Shown here: piece after piece, positions 32,488 through 45,900 of the stretch | Layout of the letters: each line of letters begins with the position of its first letter | Numbering within the stretch: position 1 is the stretch's first letter | NCBI GenBank assembly: GCA_021014325.1 | Contig: CM037467.1 | Coordinates: 7,364,273 to 7,428,272, forward strand | Source: Plazaster borealis | Taxonomy: Eukaryota; Echinodermata; Asteroidea; Forcipulatida; Labidiasteridae | Direction: 5' to 3' | Length of the DNA stretch: 64,000 nucleotides | The notes under the pieces: model-generated | The model's database searches: none | What the model saw: the letters and a program-made list of their open reading frames with translations, nothing else | Told to the model about the DNA's origin: nothing | Made by a program: the position numbers and the translations under genes

Positions 32488-33764
32488 ATACTCATCATGA
32501 TCATATACAGTTTGACAGCAATCCTTACCATTATTTTAAAGACAGAAATTTATGTTAAAAAGGCAAGAAGGAGACACACTTCTACTTATTCTCACGCTGT
32601 AGGTAACTTTGTTTATAAGGGTAACATATTTGTTTTACCAATTCCTTCTTGGAAAACCAATATTTGTAGATTGCACTTTTCAGCTGAATACAATGTTACT
32701 CCATTACAGAAAATTCCCATATTTTCTAAGTAAATCATACAATGACTACGGGTCAATGGAGAGTTTGGAATGCTAGGAGTCAGTTGTCTTACCAGGTAAA
32801 CTTCCATTCTTAACATAGTTCTGAGCATGCACTAATTTCCAAGAACAATGGATTTACCTGCCAAGTCTGCTGCCACCTAGTGTCTCCAAAACTCTACTAT
32901 TTTCCAGAGTTGCTGCAAAGCAAGAGACAGGTCTCTTAAGTTTACAATTGGTGGGCAAAATATAAAAGTGTTTCTATAAACATAAACAAAAATCACAACT
33001 ACTGTAATACCTATAAATACCTTGACATCAACCAAGGCACTAAGTACATGTAGGTTGGATGAGGGCACCTTAGATTAACTGTAATAACAAAAAACCCATT
33101 TGGGGTATCTGTGCTGTAAAAATAACATGGGGACCCAAACCATGGATATTTAAGGAGCTATCTGTGCATACAGATCCCCTTTGGAATAAAAGCCTAAATC
33201 CTTTTTTAAGAAATCTGAAAAAAAATAGAAAATATACCCCATTCAAGGTATATACTTACAGTGCTTTACTGCTTTTGAACTGAGCGCATTTTCTGGTGTT
33301 TCTAAGCCAACAGTGTTCCTAAATCAAGTCATGTGATAGGGAAGAATTGGAAAGGACCATTCACAATCCATGTACCCTACATTATACAAGCCTCAAACTT
33401 ATTCCTGCCCAATAAACATTCTTTTGCATATTGGAAATTTGTGTTGTTTTTAGCAGCTTTGATGACATTTGGGTCTTAATTTGGCAGTTTGTGGAGCCTC
33501 TCTCCTTTTGCAACCCCATAAACTTTGAAAAGGCTATACTGCTTAAACTACACTCAGAAGCAATACAAAAATATCTCCTGATATGGATATATACTTAGGT
33601 GATCCCTCCTGTTCAGGAAGCTTAGAGGTAAATACATCTCATTCAGGAGATTACATTGAGGTTCCATTCCATGAAGTCATGGGCCACAGTCCCGACTTGG
33701 GTATCCAACTGTTTCTTAACTCTCCTGTTTGAGGAGTGTTCCAGAAAAGATCAGCAACTCCTCA

Positions 33765-33944
33765 TCAGTCAGTTTTCTTGAGTTCTGAAGGGAATGTGAC
33801 CAATCGTAGATCGTTGCCGTAGTCACAGACAACTGCCTTGCCTTGTTCTGTGACAACAATCTGGCGTACGGCTTGCTCACCACCTCCTAGCTCCACAACA
33901 CGCAATGGTTCACCATTGATGATGTCCCACACTGCTAAATAGCC
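33765..33944 (-). CDS. SCAP: SCAP last exon, residues 1323-1381 and stop
   Basis: [20 protein letters not shown], then [20 protein letters not shown] and LKKTD, then TGA at 33767-33765. It ends like mammalian SCAP (FGSELSLVYVPS). Confidence 0.95.
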   Translation of the reverse strand, partial: GYLAVWDIINGEPLRVVELGGGEQAVRQIVVTEQGKAVVCDYGNDLRLVTFPSELKKTD

Positions 33945-36900
33945 CTACAAGACAAATCAACCATCAAGAGGTAAGTGATGTTTGAAGCTGTGCATGGTGT
34001 GGAAAATAAGAAGTAACTACAACTAGTAACTTGCGGGTACAACCATGTGTAAATCTCTTATGGGAGGAGTGTTGGCTCTGAAGATAGCCGTTGACTACAA
34101 CACTGACACCCATCAGCGCACACACATCCAGCCAGCAACCAACTCCCATGCATCATCGGTCAAGAACAGTTGGATACTTCCCGCTCAAATGTGCTTCCCA
34201 CCAGCTCTTCTTAAGCCTCTCATCATCAGCAGTCCAGCATTCTCCCTAAGACGAGCAGAGTATACTGTTTGAAACGTCGAGACCACACCGGCTCTTTTCA
34301 GAGCCAACACTCCTCCCAAAAGAGATTTACACATGGTTGTACCTGCAAGTTTACTAGTTATAGTTGCTTCTAATCAAGATGCACTTCAATAATAATTATT
34401 TCAATATTTGACCATGACAAATATTTAACAATAAGGACCACGTGGAAAACAAAACAGTGATTTTAAATAATTACAAAGAATAAATTGGACATCTAAAAAG
34501 AAGAGTGCATTTGTTACCTGGCCACCTGTTACCATGAGTACATTGGATAAGGACACAACTGTACCACTACATCCTGGGTCCTGTAGGTAGAAGGGGACAA
34601 ATCAGAAATATTGCTTCAACAAAATGTAGCAACTATACCATGCATCTATCTACATGTACATGTATCGTTCAAATGTTATCATTATCACAAGAACAAAAAC
34701 AGCCCATAACATTAGATCAGTTTAGTTAACCCATATCCCCCTAAGCGTTTATTTACACAAAAGGCTGTATGTGCCTAAGCGCCTGCACATAAACTTATTG
34801 TTTATTCACACATCTGGAAATATTTGGCAACATATGCATAATGAAATCACTCACAGAAACACTTTGTGTACCATTGGAAAGAGGACAAAATTCTCTTTAT
34901 TATGATGTCAGAATTGTCTCACTTTATAGGTGCCATAATGATTTACAGTTACAGGAAAAAACATGAAAATTGGATAATCAAACAAGTAAAAACAAGAAAA
35001 GTTGCTTCTTGGACAATAAAAAATACTGAACATAAACCAAATTTGACAAAAGTATCATGGCTGGAAAGAGTGTTTACTAAGCTTCAAAATGATACATAAC
35101 TTGTTGACAAAAAACGAGCCCGAGTTGAATAATAAATAAATAAAAGCAAACGTATCAAATGAAAAAAGTCTGCCGAGGCACTTCATACATGTATTTTTGA
35201 ATTATATTCCTTGCTCAATGTAGGTCACAGGATAAAACAACAGCAAGCACCCAAGGGGCAGTTGTAGTGAGGCCTACATACATGTACATGTACTATTATA
35301 AAAGCGTACATCACTTACAGACATTAGTCAACAATAACACGTTTTTCTTCGACAATTTTTCTCTGTCTAAACGGCAAAAAATAGAACCAATAGAACGTCA
35401 AAATAGAACCAACCTTTGGAGAGAATGTCCAAGAAGTGTTGCTGTGAACGCACAGCGATTTTCCATTTTTTCGCTGGAAATTTACACTTCCAAAAAAGCA
35501 GTTTTTCAGGCCAAATACTAACCAAAACATACACGAAACGTACCGAAACATGGCTGACTGAAGCGTGCAATGAAGCAAAGGATTGTACATTTCTGGTCTA
35601 AAAATAGTCTTAAGGGGATTCCCCCATGATGCAAAATTAGGGCTTAGTATGATACGGATTATCATGTAGCTCGGCGTTTGTAGCAGTTTTTTTTAATACG
35701 GATTATCACGTAGCTCGGCGGATATGGGTTAATGCTAGTTTATTACAGTCATCCAAGTTAAAGGATAAATTACACATATCAATATAAAAATGCTTTCCAC
35801 CCAAACTGATCTTCAACACACCAAAAGCAAAACCAAGGCACATAAACCAAGGCACATAAACCCCTTGCACTTTAGTATCCATTCCCCCCTCAACTGGGTT
35901 GCGCTTTCACGGTCGTTACCAATACATTTTTCAGTTATTGGCCATTGGTTAATCCCTGGCCAATGACCAAGACAATAATTGGTTACAGCCGCAAAAAACA
36001 CACCCCTGACCGCCCGCCGTCCCCACCCAAAGGAAGGACAAATACAATATGCTGATCAAATCTCCCACTTCTTATTGTGGCTATCTTTATTAGTTACCCT
36101 GTACGTAACAATGTGAATGAACAGAGCCACAGAGCCTGGACTTCCTGCAGGCACAATCTGTACACTGCTCAATGAAAGATACCATCAAATCTGACATTTT
36201 ATGGAAATTGCATTGTGCAATTCTATTCACTTTTGACATGAAGAAAAGGGCATAAATCAAAACTTGTTCAGCTGTTATTCTTTTGCAAAACTTGACAAAA
36301 TGAATAACTTTCTTTATCAACAGTGTAATATCTTGCCTACCGGGAAATGCTCTGGAATGCACAAAGTCACTCTCTTGTAAACAGGGTGACATGGTCTGTA
36401 TGTTGCTTATGACATGTACATATATGATGACAAGACTATTTTGTCTTCCAGCATGAAAGTTTTTGTAAGATAGGTGTAAGTTTGTTGTTGAAGAGGGGCT
36501 CCACGGTCAAAATGAGTTTTGTGATGCACTCATTTTCCCAATAGATAGAGTCCTCATGAAAGTGGAAAAAAAGTTGCAAGTCCCTACCTCACGCTAAAAT
36601 GTTGTTAAATATCATTTTATTTGATACTCTTTCAGAGCGAAATTTGAAACACGACGTCATTGGACAGCAGAAACAAATGGGTCAGTACATTTCAACGAGG
36701 AATTTATGCACCAGTCATAAGCTCAAATTCAACGCGTTCTTATTGAATATCGTTAGAATTCAGAAATGAACTGAAAATGTTGTTGAAATGTTTCGTCATC
36801 AAATGTTTTAGAATGTTGACAAAAATTGTGCTTGAAGGGTATCGAACACAGTGGCATTTTACATCATGTTATTTTGAGGTTACAGACTTGTAACTTTTCC

Positions 36901-39900
36901 CCCCATTTTCATAAGGACTCTATCTTTTGAAAAATGAGTGGATCGCAAAACTGAATTTGACCTTGGAGCCCCTCTTTATACTTTGAATACCTAAATGAGC
37001 TTACCAGCTGAATAACGTGTATCATACGACCTCTCCTACGCTTCCACACACACAGTCTGTTGTCCATTCCTACACTGATCACATGCTCTTGACTAAGTGT
37101 GACTGAAAGCACCGTACTGACGTGTCCCCAAAGAGAGTGGAGACATGCACCGGTCAGAGTGTCCCACAATCGCACCATGCCATCGTCGGATCCACTGGCT
37201 ATCTGGTAAGAGTTGTGCTACATGTACAAGGGAAAACAATATCAAAGATAGACTATCAGAAAATGGTGACATCACTTCTGGGGTGTCATCTTGAAGGTCA
37301 GTGCAGTTGTCTCATAGTAGCCACAAACAGACACCATAGCTATCATGGCCGAGTGGTTAAGAGCACCGGACTCAAGCTCTGGAGTTTCTGATCAGCAGAG
37401 TGGGGGTTCGAGTCTTGGTCGTGGCATTTGTGTCCTTGAGTAAGGTACTTTACCATAATTGCTTTGTCCTTCGGATGGGACATTAAGCCGTAGGTCCCGT
37501 GTACTGGGATTGGTAGTGCACGTAAAAGAACCCAGAACACTTATCGTGGAAGAGTAGGGGTTAACCCCAGTGTTTCTGGTTCACAAAGCAAGCATCCTGG
37601 TTAACAGGTTTACTGATTAAGTTCACTTATGAAGCATCCTTGGTTTCATTACCAGAAATGTATAATAATAATAACTTTGACCAAAAAGCAGACAGGGTAC
37701 TTTGTAATGTCTGAACAGGGTTAAAAGTAGTTTAATCAACAAATAAATGACATGATAAAATAGGCCAACAATTTTCACAATTTCCCAGTTTCTTGGCCAG
37801 TAGGTAAATTAAAGAAAATGTTGTAATGTTTTTTTAAAAACATTTCAATAACATACCTTATCAACATAGAGTGTTGTTACACTGCCTGTGTGGCCACGTA
37901 ATGTGTATGTACAAAGTGAATCTTCCAATCTGAAAACCTGAATAAATAAGAACCGATACATACTGTATATAAGCACACTAGCTCAATCACCTGCATAAAT
38001 GAACATCAGTTGGTTTGGGTCTCAATTTGTAGAGTCATAAAAGTGTTGTAGTCAAGACCTGGAGGTCCAACACAGTCTCAGACTGAGACCCAAACAAGCC
38101 ATAAAACAACCTGACAATCAAGACTAGTATTGATACTTAGTACAGGATGATGCATGTCACGCTGTTGAATAATTCTTTTATAGGATATCCTAAATTCTGA
38201 ATTGATGAAGATACAAACTTTGTGCAGAGACCCATCCTTCTGGACAAATAAAAGTTGAAAGTGTGTTTGTAATCATTTGATGAAACTTGCCCTTTTTTGA
38301 CAAACAAAGGAACTATTCCATGAGATTAAGACAATTTCATGACCTTCATATATAAAGTCTACAAAAGTGAAACCAATGTATTTGTCAGAAAAGTCATCTA
38401 AAAATACTACCAGTTTATATTAGATCATGTAACCTTTGTTTGTACAAAAAGAGTGGCCCTGTACATTCCTGGGCATTTCCTGGCAGGCGAGATACTACAC
38501 TGGTCATATGGGAAGCTGTACATTGTGTGTCATAATTTCCACATAAATTCAAGAGTTATAAAAATAAAAGCTGAATAAGTTTTGAGATGTATACCAAAAG
38601 TTGATAAAACAGACGGTGCAATCTCCATGAAATATAAGATTTGAAGTTTTCTTCCATTGGGCTGTGTACTAATCATGCCTGCTGGAAGTCCAGGCTCTGT
38701 TGCTGTCAGGTTACATGTACATGGTTTATATCTTACCCTTTGTAAGAAAGGGTCTGAACAAACTAATAGAGACTATTGATAATCTAACCAACCTTTAGTG
38801 TATGGTCTTGACTAGCAGTTACTGCCTGGTCCCTAGCAACTTGTACATCATTGATTGGCTGCTGATGGGCCTGTACTGAAGCTTGCCGTGAGCAGAATAC
38901 AGCGCCCCCTAGAGGCACAAAATCAGATGTAGACCAACTTCGAAGCTTACCTATAATGTCACAAAAAAGTCCTTGAATTTTAGCAACTGTGTGATGTTCA
39001 GCGTCAAACTTTCAAAGATAGTTTAGGCTAAAAACTTGGCTTTGAAAAATATCTGGATGCTTCATTTTATTTTATATAACACCCCTTAGGAAGATTCTGC
39101 CTTTTAATTGGTTTAGAGCATGTCACATGATGTCTTATTTTTACTAGAATGCTGCACGAGCGCGACGCGCTACACCCTTAGCAAATAATGTGTCTTGGCA
39201 CAATATGTATGGGGTGTTATAAAACAAATATTGACTGCTTTTACTAGTGCTATGGTTAAAACTACGACTCCCTCAGTGATCCGGCGGTCTAGGGGAAAAA
39301 AACCACGAGGATCACCTTAGGAGTCATAGTTTCAACCATAGACTGCTCATTCTACATTTGTATGTTATTCCACATGTACAGTATGTTATTCCCAGAGCTG
39401 CCAACATTTGCATCTTGCAATCAGGGAGATTTTGTAAAACAATTAGGGAGATATTCAGAATTACATTCAACATAATAGGGAAAAAGTTTCAATAATCTGG
39501 GAGATTTTCAAGTTTGCTCATCAAAACATGGAAAGATTGGTTTATTTTCAGGGAACTTTCTGCAGAATCAGGGAGAATTGGCAGCTCTGTATTCCACGGC
39601 TAGTTACATGTAGGTTGGAGAACGTCCGAGGGGAAAAAACCTGGAAGTAGTAATTTCTAGGAATTGTTGAAAATACGGCAAACTATTTACCCAAGTAACA
39701 ATATTGCTGAAGACTTATCTTTTGTATTGTCTACTACTTGTAAAGAATCTTTGAAATATTTTATGTTGTCTTTTATAAGAAACATAAAACAGAAATTTAA
39801 ATATAGAACGTTCAAGCAAAACAAATGGCCAGTATTCTGCTCTCCATTCTGAACTGCCCTTGTTTGGAGGAACATGATCTAAATCCAAATTTTACTTTAC

Positions 39901-42900
39901 TATAAAAACACATTGTGATTTGGGGGTGAACACAGAAAAAATGATTAGAATGGGATTTGAACCAACGACCTCCGGATTATGATGGTGGTCTCCCAATTTT
40001 GTCAATATCTTTGTTCGGGGATAGCTTTAGCAAAATGAATTGTATGACTTGTCAAACGTACCTCTATTGCCTCCAGCAAGGTGGTCATTGAATAGAGCTT
40101 GATTGATATGAACTGAGTGATGAGTAACGAGTTCCAGGAACTCAAGGGTACCGTTGAGTCGAGCGATGACGAGGTGGGAACCAGCAATGCAAAGACCTGT
40201 TGCTCCGATGGGATTGTCTTCATAAGAACCAAGGAGGAATCCACTACTAGGATCCCATAACTGAAGGATATACAAGAATGCACAGTCAGGTTATTTTATC
40301 TATAGATTAACCCTCTCGTTACCAAATTCTTTTGACATAAACAACCGGCTGGTGCCCACATTGTTTGACCCCTCAAGCGTGAAGCAAAAATTCTCACAAA
40401 ATAGAAAGCTTACATTCAATGGTCAGTTTGACAAACTCTATTATTACCTTGATGGTTTAATTTTAGAGCAGAAGTAATTAAAAAACATTATTAGATATTA
40501 AACTTCCTATCATATAATCATAGGCTACTATACCCTGCTTGAGCCTGTGAGTTTTGGGAGGGAGGGCCGCCCTCCTAAAATTTCAGGCCGCCCTGCCAGA
40601 GAATTGACCGCCCTGCCAAAAATTGAAAAATTATGGATGAACACAACTTCGATCCCAGAGCGAACTCAAACCATTTCAAACAAGGTGGCAGGGCGGCCTG
40701 AAATTTCAGGAGGGCGGCCCTCCCTCCCAAAACTCACAGGCTCAAGCAGGGTATAGTGCACAGTCGACTAAAGTCACCATTGGGGCTGAAGCAGGGTTAA
40801 CATTGACTTCAGTGCTATTACATGTATGTCTTATGTGTTTGTACATCAAGGTTCGTGTACAAATCTATCTAAAACCTTGCATCTTTGTACGGCAGCCAAG
40901 CTGTGCAAGTATCTGCATATCAGTGCTTATTGTTTTGTGTGCAACATATTTATTTTATGTACACTGTAGCATGAGTATTAAAAGAAACTCACAATCTGTT
41001 AATCAGCGCCATTTGACATCACTCATACAAGGCTGCCTGCCCATGTGTGAGTTTGAAACTGTTTTCCAGCCTAGATTTTCACATTAGAAAAAACTATCAG
41101 CTGAATGTTAAACAGCGTACAAACCTCTATTCTGCCATTACTGCATCCAACTACTACCATGTGATTACTACATTCCATGCACCAGATGAGTGGTGGAGGA
41201 ACACCAACCAACGAAGACATCATTCCTGAATCTCCGCCTGCTTCAAGTTGCCTCAATAAACTCTCATCAAAAGAGAATCTATTGTGGTTTGCACACGGAG
41301 CTGGGCTCTGGTTCATGTCTACTGGATCTTGAGGAGTATGGCTGGATTCGTACCTCAGTCCCATGGATCCAGCTGAGGCAGTTCGAGGTCTCATATGAGC
41401 CCCTAGTTCATTGATGGTGGTCAGGTTCTGAGAGGACCTATTGAGGAGTGGGGACGACAGGTCTTGATAAACATCATCCAGACCCTCATCCATCTCATCC
41501 TCAACGGCAGTGCCGTAGCGTTGCTGCGTCTGCATCAAGTAGGAATCCACTAATGTCTTAAAGTCATAACCATTTCCTGAACTCCTTGGTGTGCCTAAAC
41601 CACTATTTGCATCCAGCTCTGTGCTTCTTGATCCTGGTGATGCACTATAAACTCCTGATGACATCCGGTCATCCTGGCTGCCATTCACAGCTTCACTTGA
41701 GCTACTGCTCAACCCAAAGTCAGTTGATATAGCTCCTGAGAGATCTATATGATTATGGAAGTGCCCGTTTCTGCGATTGATTGGGTAGTTGCTGTTGGCT
41801 TTCTCGCATGACATGTTATCACTCCAGCTCTGCTGTCTCATAGGAAGCCCCCCACCTGAGCCATGACGTGATCTGGTGTAACCACTGCCAAGACGTTTCC
41901 TTGTTTTAAAATAACTGCATGGGGAAGAGATGGCGGAAAATAGGTGGGTGGTGATCGAGGAATAATAAAAGAAAGACCTTAGCAAAAAATCCTAGGTAGT
42001 GCATAAAAGTCTTCACAAACAATATTATACAATTGCGGACATGTTTAACAAATAAAAGTGCCTCTAATCTAATACTTGCATTACAAGAAGTCTTTGTGCT
42101 GGAAAGTGTAAAAGTACTTTAACAATTAATAAACAAATTGAAAGAGAAAAAATAAACAAAAATAATAATGTTTAAGATTAGAAATACTAGAGCATCAATC
42201 CATTGCGGTTGTAAAGATTTCAGTCTTCTGACGATGAATAGACTCGGATATCTCAGTCAGGGACAGAGTTACAAGAAGTCCCTTGATCCACTAAAATAGT
42301 CATCCCCTGGTCCCCTATCTACTCCACAGCAGTTAGATAAATGGCAAGGCAAGTTCTATTAGAACTACGCAGGACGAGTTCTTGTCAGAACTAAATTCTA
42401 CTCAATTAAAGTAGATGATCTCAACACGGTGTTACTGCAAACTGAAACCACAGGGATATTCTACGTTGACGTAAGACCAGTAAGGACGTACCTTTGACGA
42501 TCAATACATATCGTGCATTCTCCACTTGTGCCGTCCCAGATACGGATATCTCCCCCTAAGCAGCAACTTGCAATCCAAGAACCCTCACTGGCTAAGCATT
42601 CTATCTCCTACAAAATACAACATACAGCTTTGAAGAGGCTACTTTTCAGTGTATGGTAGGTAACATTTGACATTTTGTACATTACAGAAGAATCTTGAGA
42701 TCAGATTTTGAGATTACAGATTGATAGCATCATAGCAAAGACTTGGATAGACTGAAGTAACACAAGTTTTAAGTTTACTCAGAATGTGAGTTTCACACAG
42801 TCCTCTACTTTGTTCATGGAGAGGGGTGGGGTCGCATTTTCTGTTTTTTTCTGTTCGGGTCTTCTTTTATAAAATTGTTTTGCTTCTGCTACTGGCTGGT

Positions 42901-45900
42901 CTAGGTTTTGGGGGGATGTTTATAAGACTTTTTAGTGATTTTTACAATCTTATTGTTGTTTTAGAATTCTTAGATTACTTAGGTTATTACTTAGATAAGT
43001 TGTGTTTGGTCTTAGATTTTTAAATTGTATCTCTGTGAAGCGCCTTGAGCGTCTTCTTAGACGGACTTTGGTGCTATATAAGTTTACATAACGTTATTAT
43101 TAGGTTGCAAGTGTAACAATCACTTAGGAAGTCTCTTATCTTCAACATTTTGGAATCTAATCTCATTTCAGCTGTCTCTGATGGTACCGTACAATAAGCA
43201 TGTTATAGAAAAACATCAGCATGCAACTATTAAACTAAAAAAAACACCAAAAACCCACTAATTTTCCTGACAGTTTTATGTAATTGTCTTGCGATGTATC
43301 TCAAAGGAGTACATGTAATCATTTAACATAAAATACATGTTGGATGATAATACAGAGAGATTGGTGTGACACAGGAAGAATAAAAGTTCTTCACACCAAA
43401 TGGTTGTCACCAGAGTAATAATACTGGAGTCTTATAGCACACATATCTACCAATAAGGTACTCAAGGCACTTGAGCAATTTTGAAATTGTGTACTATGAG
43501 ACCTAGATAAGTTGCACCTTATAAGGGTTTACAAGGTCTTGCTGCGCACTCAGTAGCTACTGCCAGAAACACCCGGGCAAACCCCTCTCTTAGCGTTAGG
43601 TGTAACTGGGTTCTTTTAAGTGCATTACACAATGCACCAAATCTATGGTTAAGTGTCTTGCTTAAGAACACAAGTGTCAAGACCGGGACTCGAACCCACA
43701 TTCTGCTGATCAGAAGCACCAGAGCTTGAGTCCAGTGCGCTGTACACTATACAAAACACACAGGTCTTAAAGATGAGTTATAGATGTGTGTACCTGTTGG
43801 TGACCCATCAAGACCCATGGTACCAGTTCACATGACTTCTTCATAACCACTCGCTTCAAGATATCCTCGTGTTTTCCCTTCTTGTACCGAGCTCTCCTCA
43901 GCCTCACCAACACCGCACACTTGAAAAGCAAGATGATAAGAATGACCAGTGAGGCACCACTCAAGATGCCCAGCGTCATCGTCATGTAGTAGTCAAACTT
44001 GGAGGCACGGAACAGCGGGATGGTGTGCACAATACCCTCTTCATCAATCCATTCTGTGTAGAAGTCAGGGTCATAAGGAAGTACACGAGAGTCGGCATCC
44101 AGGTCGCCATACCATTTGGCAGCACGTTCTTTCTCTCGGTCATGACGGATTGACACTGCCTCTTCAGGGTTGATGAAGAGGTTCAGGTTGAATGGAGGAA
44201 GGATACTGATGTACCTGAAAGTAAATGCCAAGTTGAATTTAGATATCATTGGTTTTTAGAAGAGTAGTTTCAATTTCCATCATCTAGATTTTCTCAAGGA
44301 TTTTGATAATGTTAGTTTACGTGTACATGCTTATTTGGATTGGAGCAAGGGTGATATGGGGCCTTCAAATGCTATTTTATCAACTTTGACAGTATTTCAG
44401 ATGGAAATCTGCCAGATTGGAAATGGCAAGAATTTCATCGTCAGTGTGCTTTCAGATTGATAACTAGAAATCCTACACTTTGTCTTTAACATGACTTACA
44501 ATGGGAATGATTTTGATATAAGTAAACTCAAGGGGGACATGCTTGCCCATATCATCAGGGACAAGGTAATACATTTTGTCTGAAAAGAAATTTCCATTAT
44601 AAATAAAAATGTCTTAAACTTGTATTTTATCTCTGCATGATATTGATGCATGTGACTCACATTGCAAATACTATAAATTTTTGATTTAATTTGAGTTTGG
44701 GTAATTTTTTCCATCTGTCTACACTCACTTGCCATGAAGACTCATATTGTAGCATTGAAACAAGGCTGGCCAATGCCACATCGATAACTTCCTCCAAAGG
44801 TCTTCCTGTTGTCCCGCCTTCTTGATGCTGTTATGATGCATCGCCCGACTGCTGACCCCACCCATACTGGAAAGATGATCTGCAAAACTCTGCAATCGAG
44901 ATAGCTGTTTGCCCAAGTCTGTATCAATGGAAATGCTATCCGGGCTTTGGTTGGAAACTTGAACTTCCTTCTCTAGGGGTGGAGTCTCCAGGGGTAGCTT
45001 CGGTGGGGCCAATATTTCATGAAGCTCCATTGGTAAAGACTGGTTTACTCTGGTGTCAGTGAGGTGGGTAACCAGACCAGATTTGTACATAAACATACTG
45101 GTGAGAATGATCCATACAATTGAAGCACACTGTTATTGGAAAAAATATGGTATAAATTAGTCAGATCTAAAGTAAACCCCACTACACCATTCAGGATTTC
45201 TTAAGAGGACTTTCAGTGGAGTGCAAACTGCAAGAGATTGGACAACCAAATCAGTCCCTGGTTGCAGTTCATCAAATCTTTGGAGTAATCCTGCCACAAA
45301 AGGATAGTATTGCCATGGTTTATGGTTGTATCCAATCAACTTGAAGTTAGTGTTTAAAAACCTTCCTGTTAAATGATAATAGACCTGTGTCATGTGGTTT
45401 TGAATGTAAACCCTCCACTGTACATGGATTGTCTCTTACATCCTGGCAACTTTTTGACACTAGGTGGCAGCAGCCTTACAGAGTCAAATCCATAGATCTT
45501 GAAAAATAGTATGTGCACATTATAATTATTATTGTTATATATTCTGGGAATGAAACCAAGGATGCCTCATCCATTTCATAAGTGAATTCAATCACTGTAG
45601 CACGTAAGCCTGAGGAAACCTGTAAACAAGGGTGCTTGGTATGTGAACCCCTACTCTTCCACGATGAGTGTTCTGGGTTCTTTTATGTGCACTACCAATC
45701 CTGGTACATGGGAGCTACAGCTTAATGTCCCATCCAAAGGATATAAAGCAAATATGGTATAGTATCTTGCTCAAGGACACAAGCACAACGACCAGGACTC
45801 GAACCCACACTTCGCAGATCAGAAACACCAGAGCTTGAGTCTGGTGCTCTTAACCGCTCGGCCACGACACGCCAGAGCTGTAGTCACCCATTGTCCAAGG

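Larger units (their letters stand above)
26265..33764. other. Convergent intergenic region between ACBP and SCAP
   Basis: It holds the 3' UTRs of both genes and several MITEs (29511, 30758, 32343). The nearest minus-strand AATAAA after the SCAP stop that I see is at 31815-31820, and another at about 28940, so one 3' UTR may be long. No coding exon was recognised. Confidence 0.45.

Noticed and set aside
37345..37420. Functional tRNA-Leu gene
   Set aside because: The tRNA-like head is followed by a body shared with several other copies and has no clean acceptor stem; it is a SINE. The same applies to 46455 and 53424.
40547..40756. ORF of 69 residues rich in Gly, Arg and Pro
   Set aside because: It lies entirely within the hairpin MITE.
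41047..41414. Plus-strand ORFs opposite the SCAP insert exon
   Set aside because: Shadows of the minus-strand SCAP coding sequence, which has full homology and phase support.
44725..44735. GC-AG intron at the end of the SCAP loop-7 exon (CATG|GCAAGT)
   Set aside because: A standard GT donor (GGCAA|GTGAGT) three to four bases on keeps phase with the next exon; the GC site does not.
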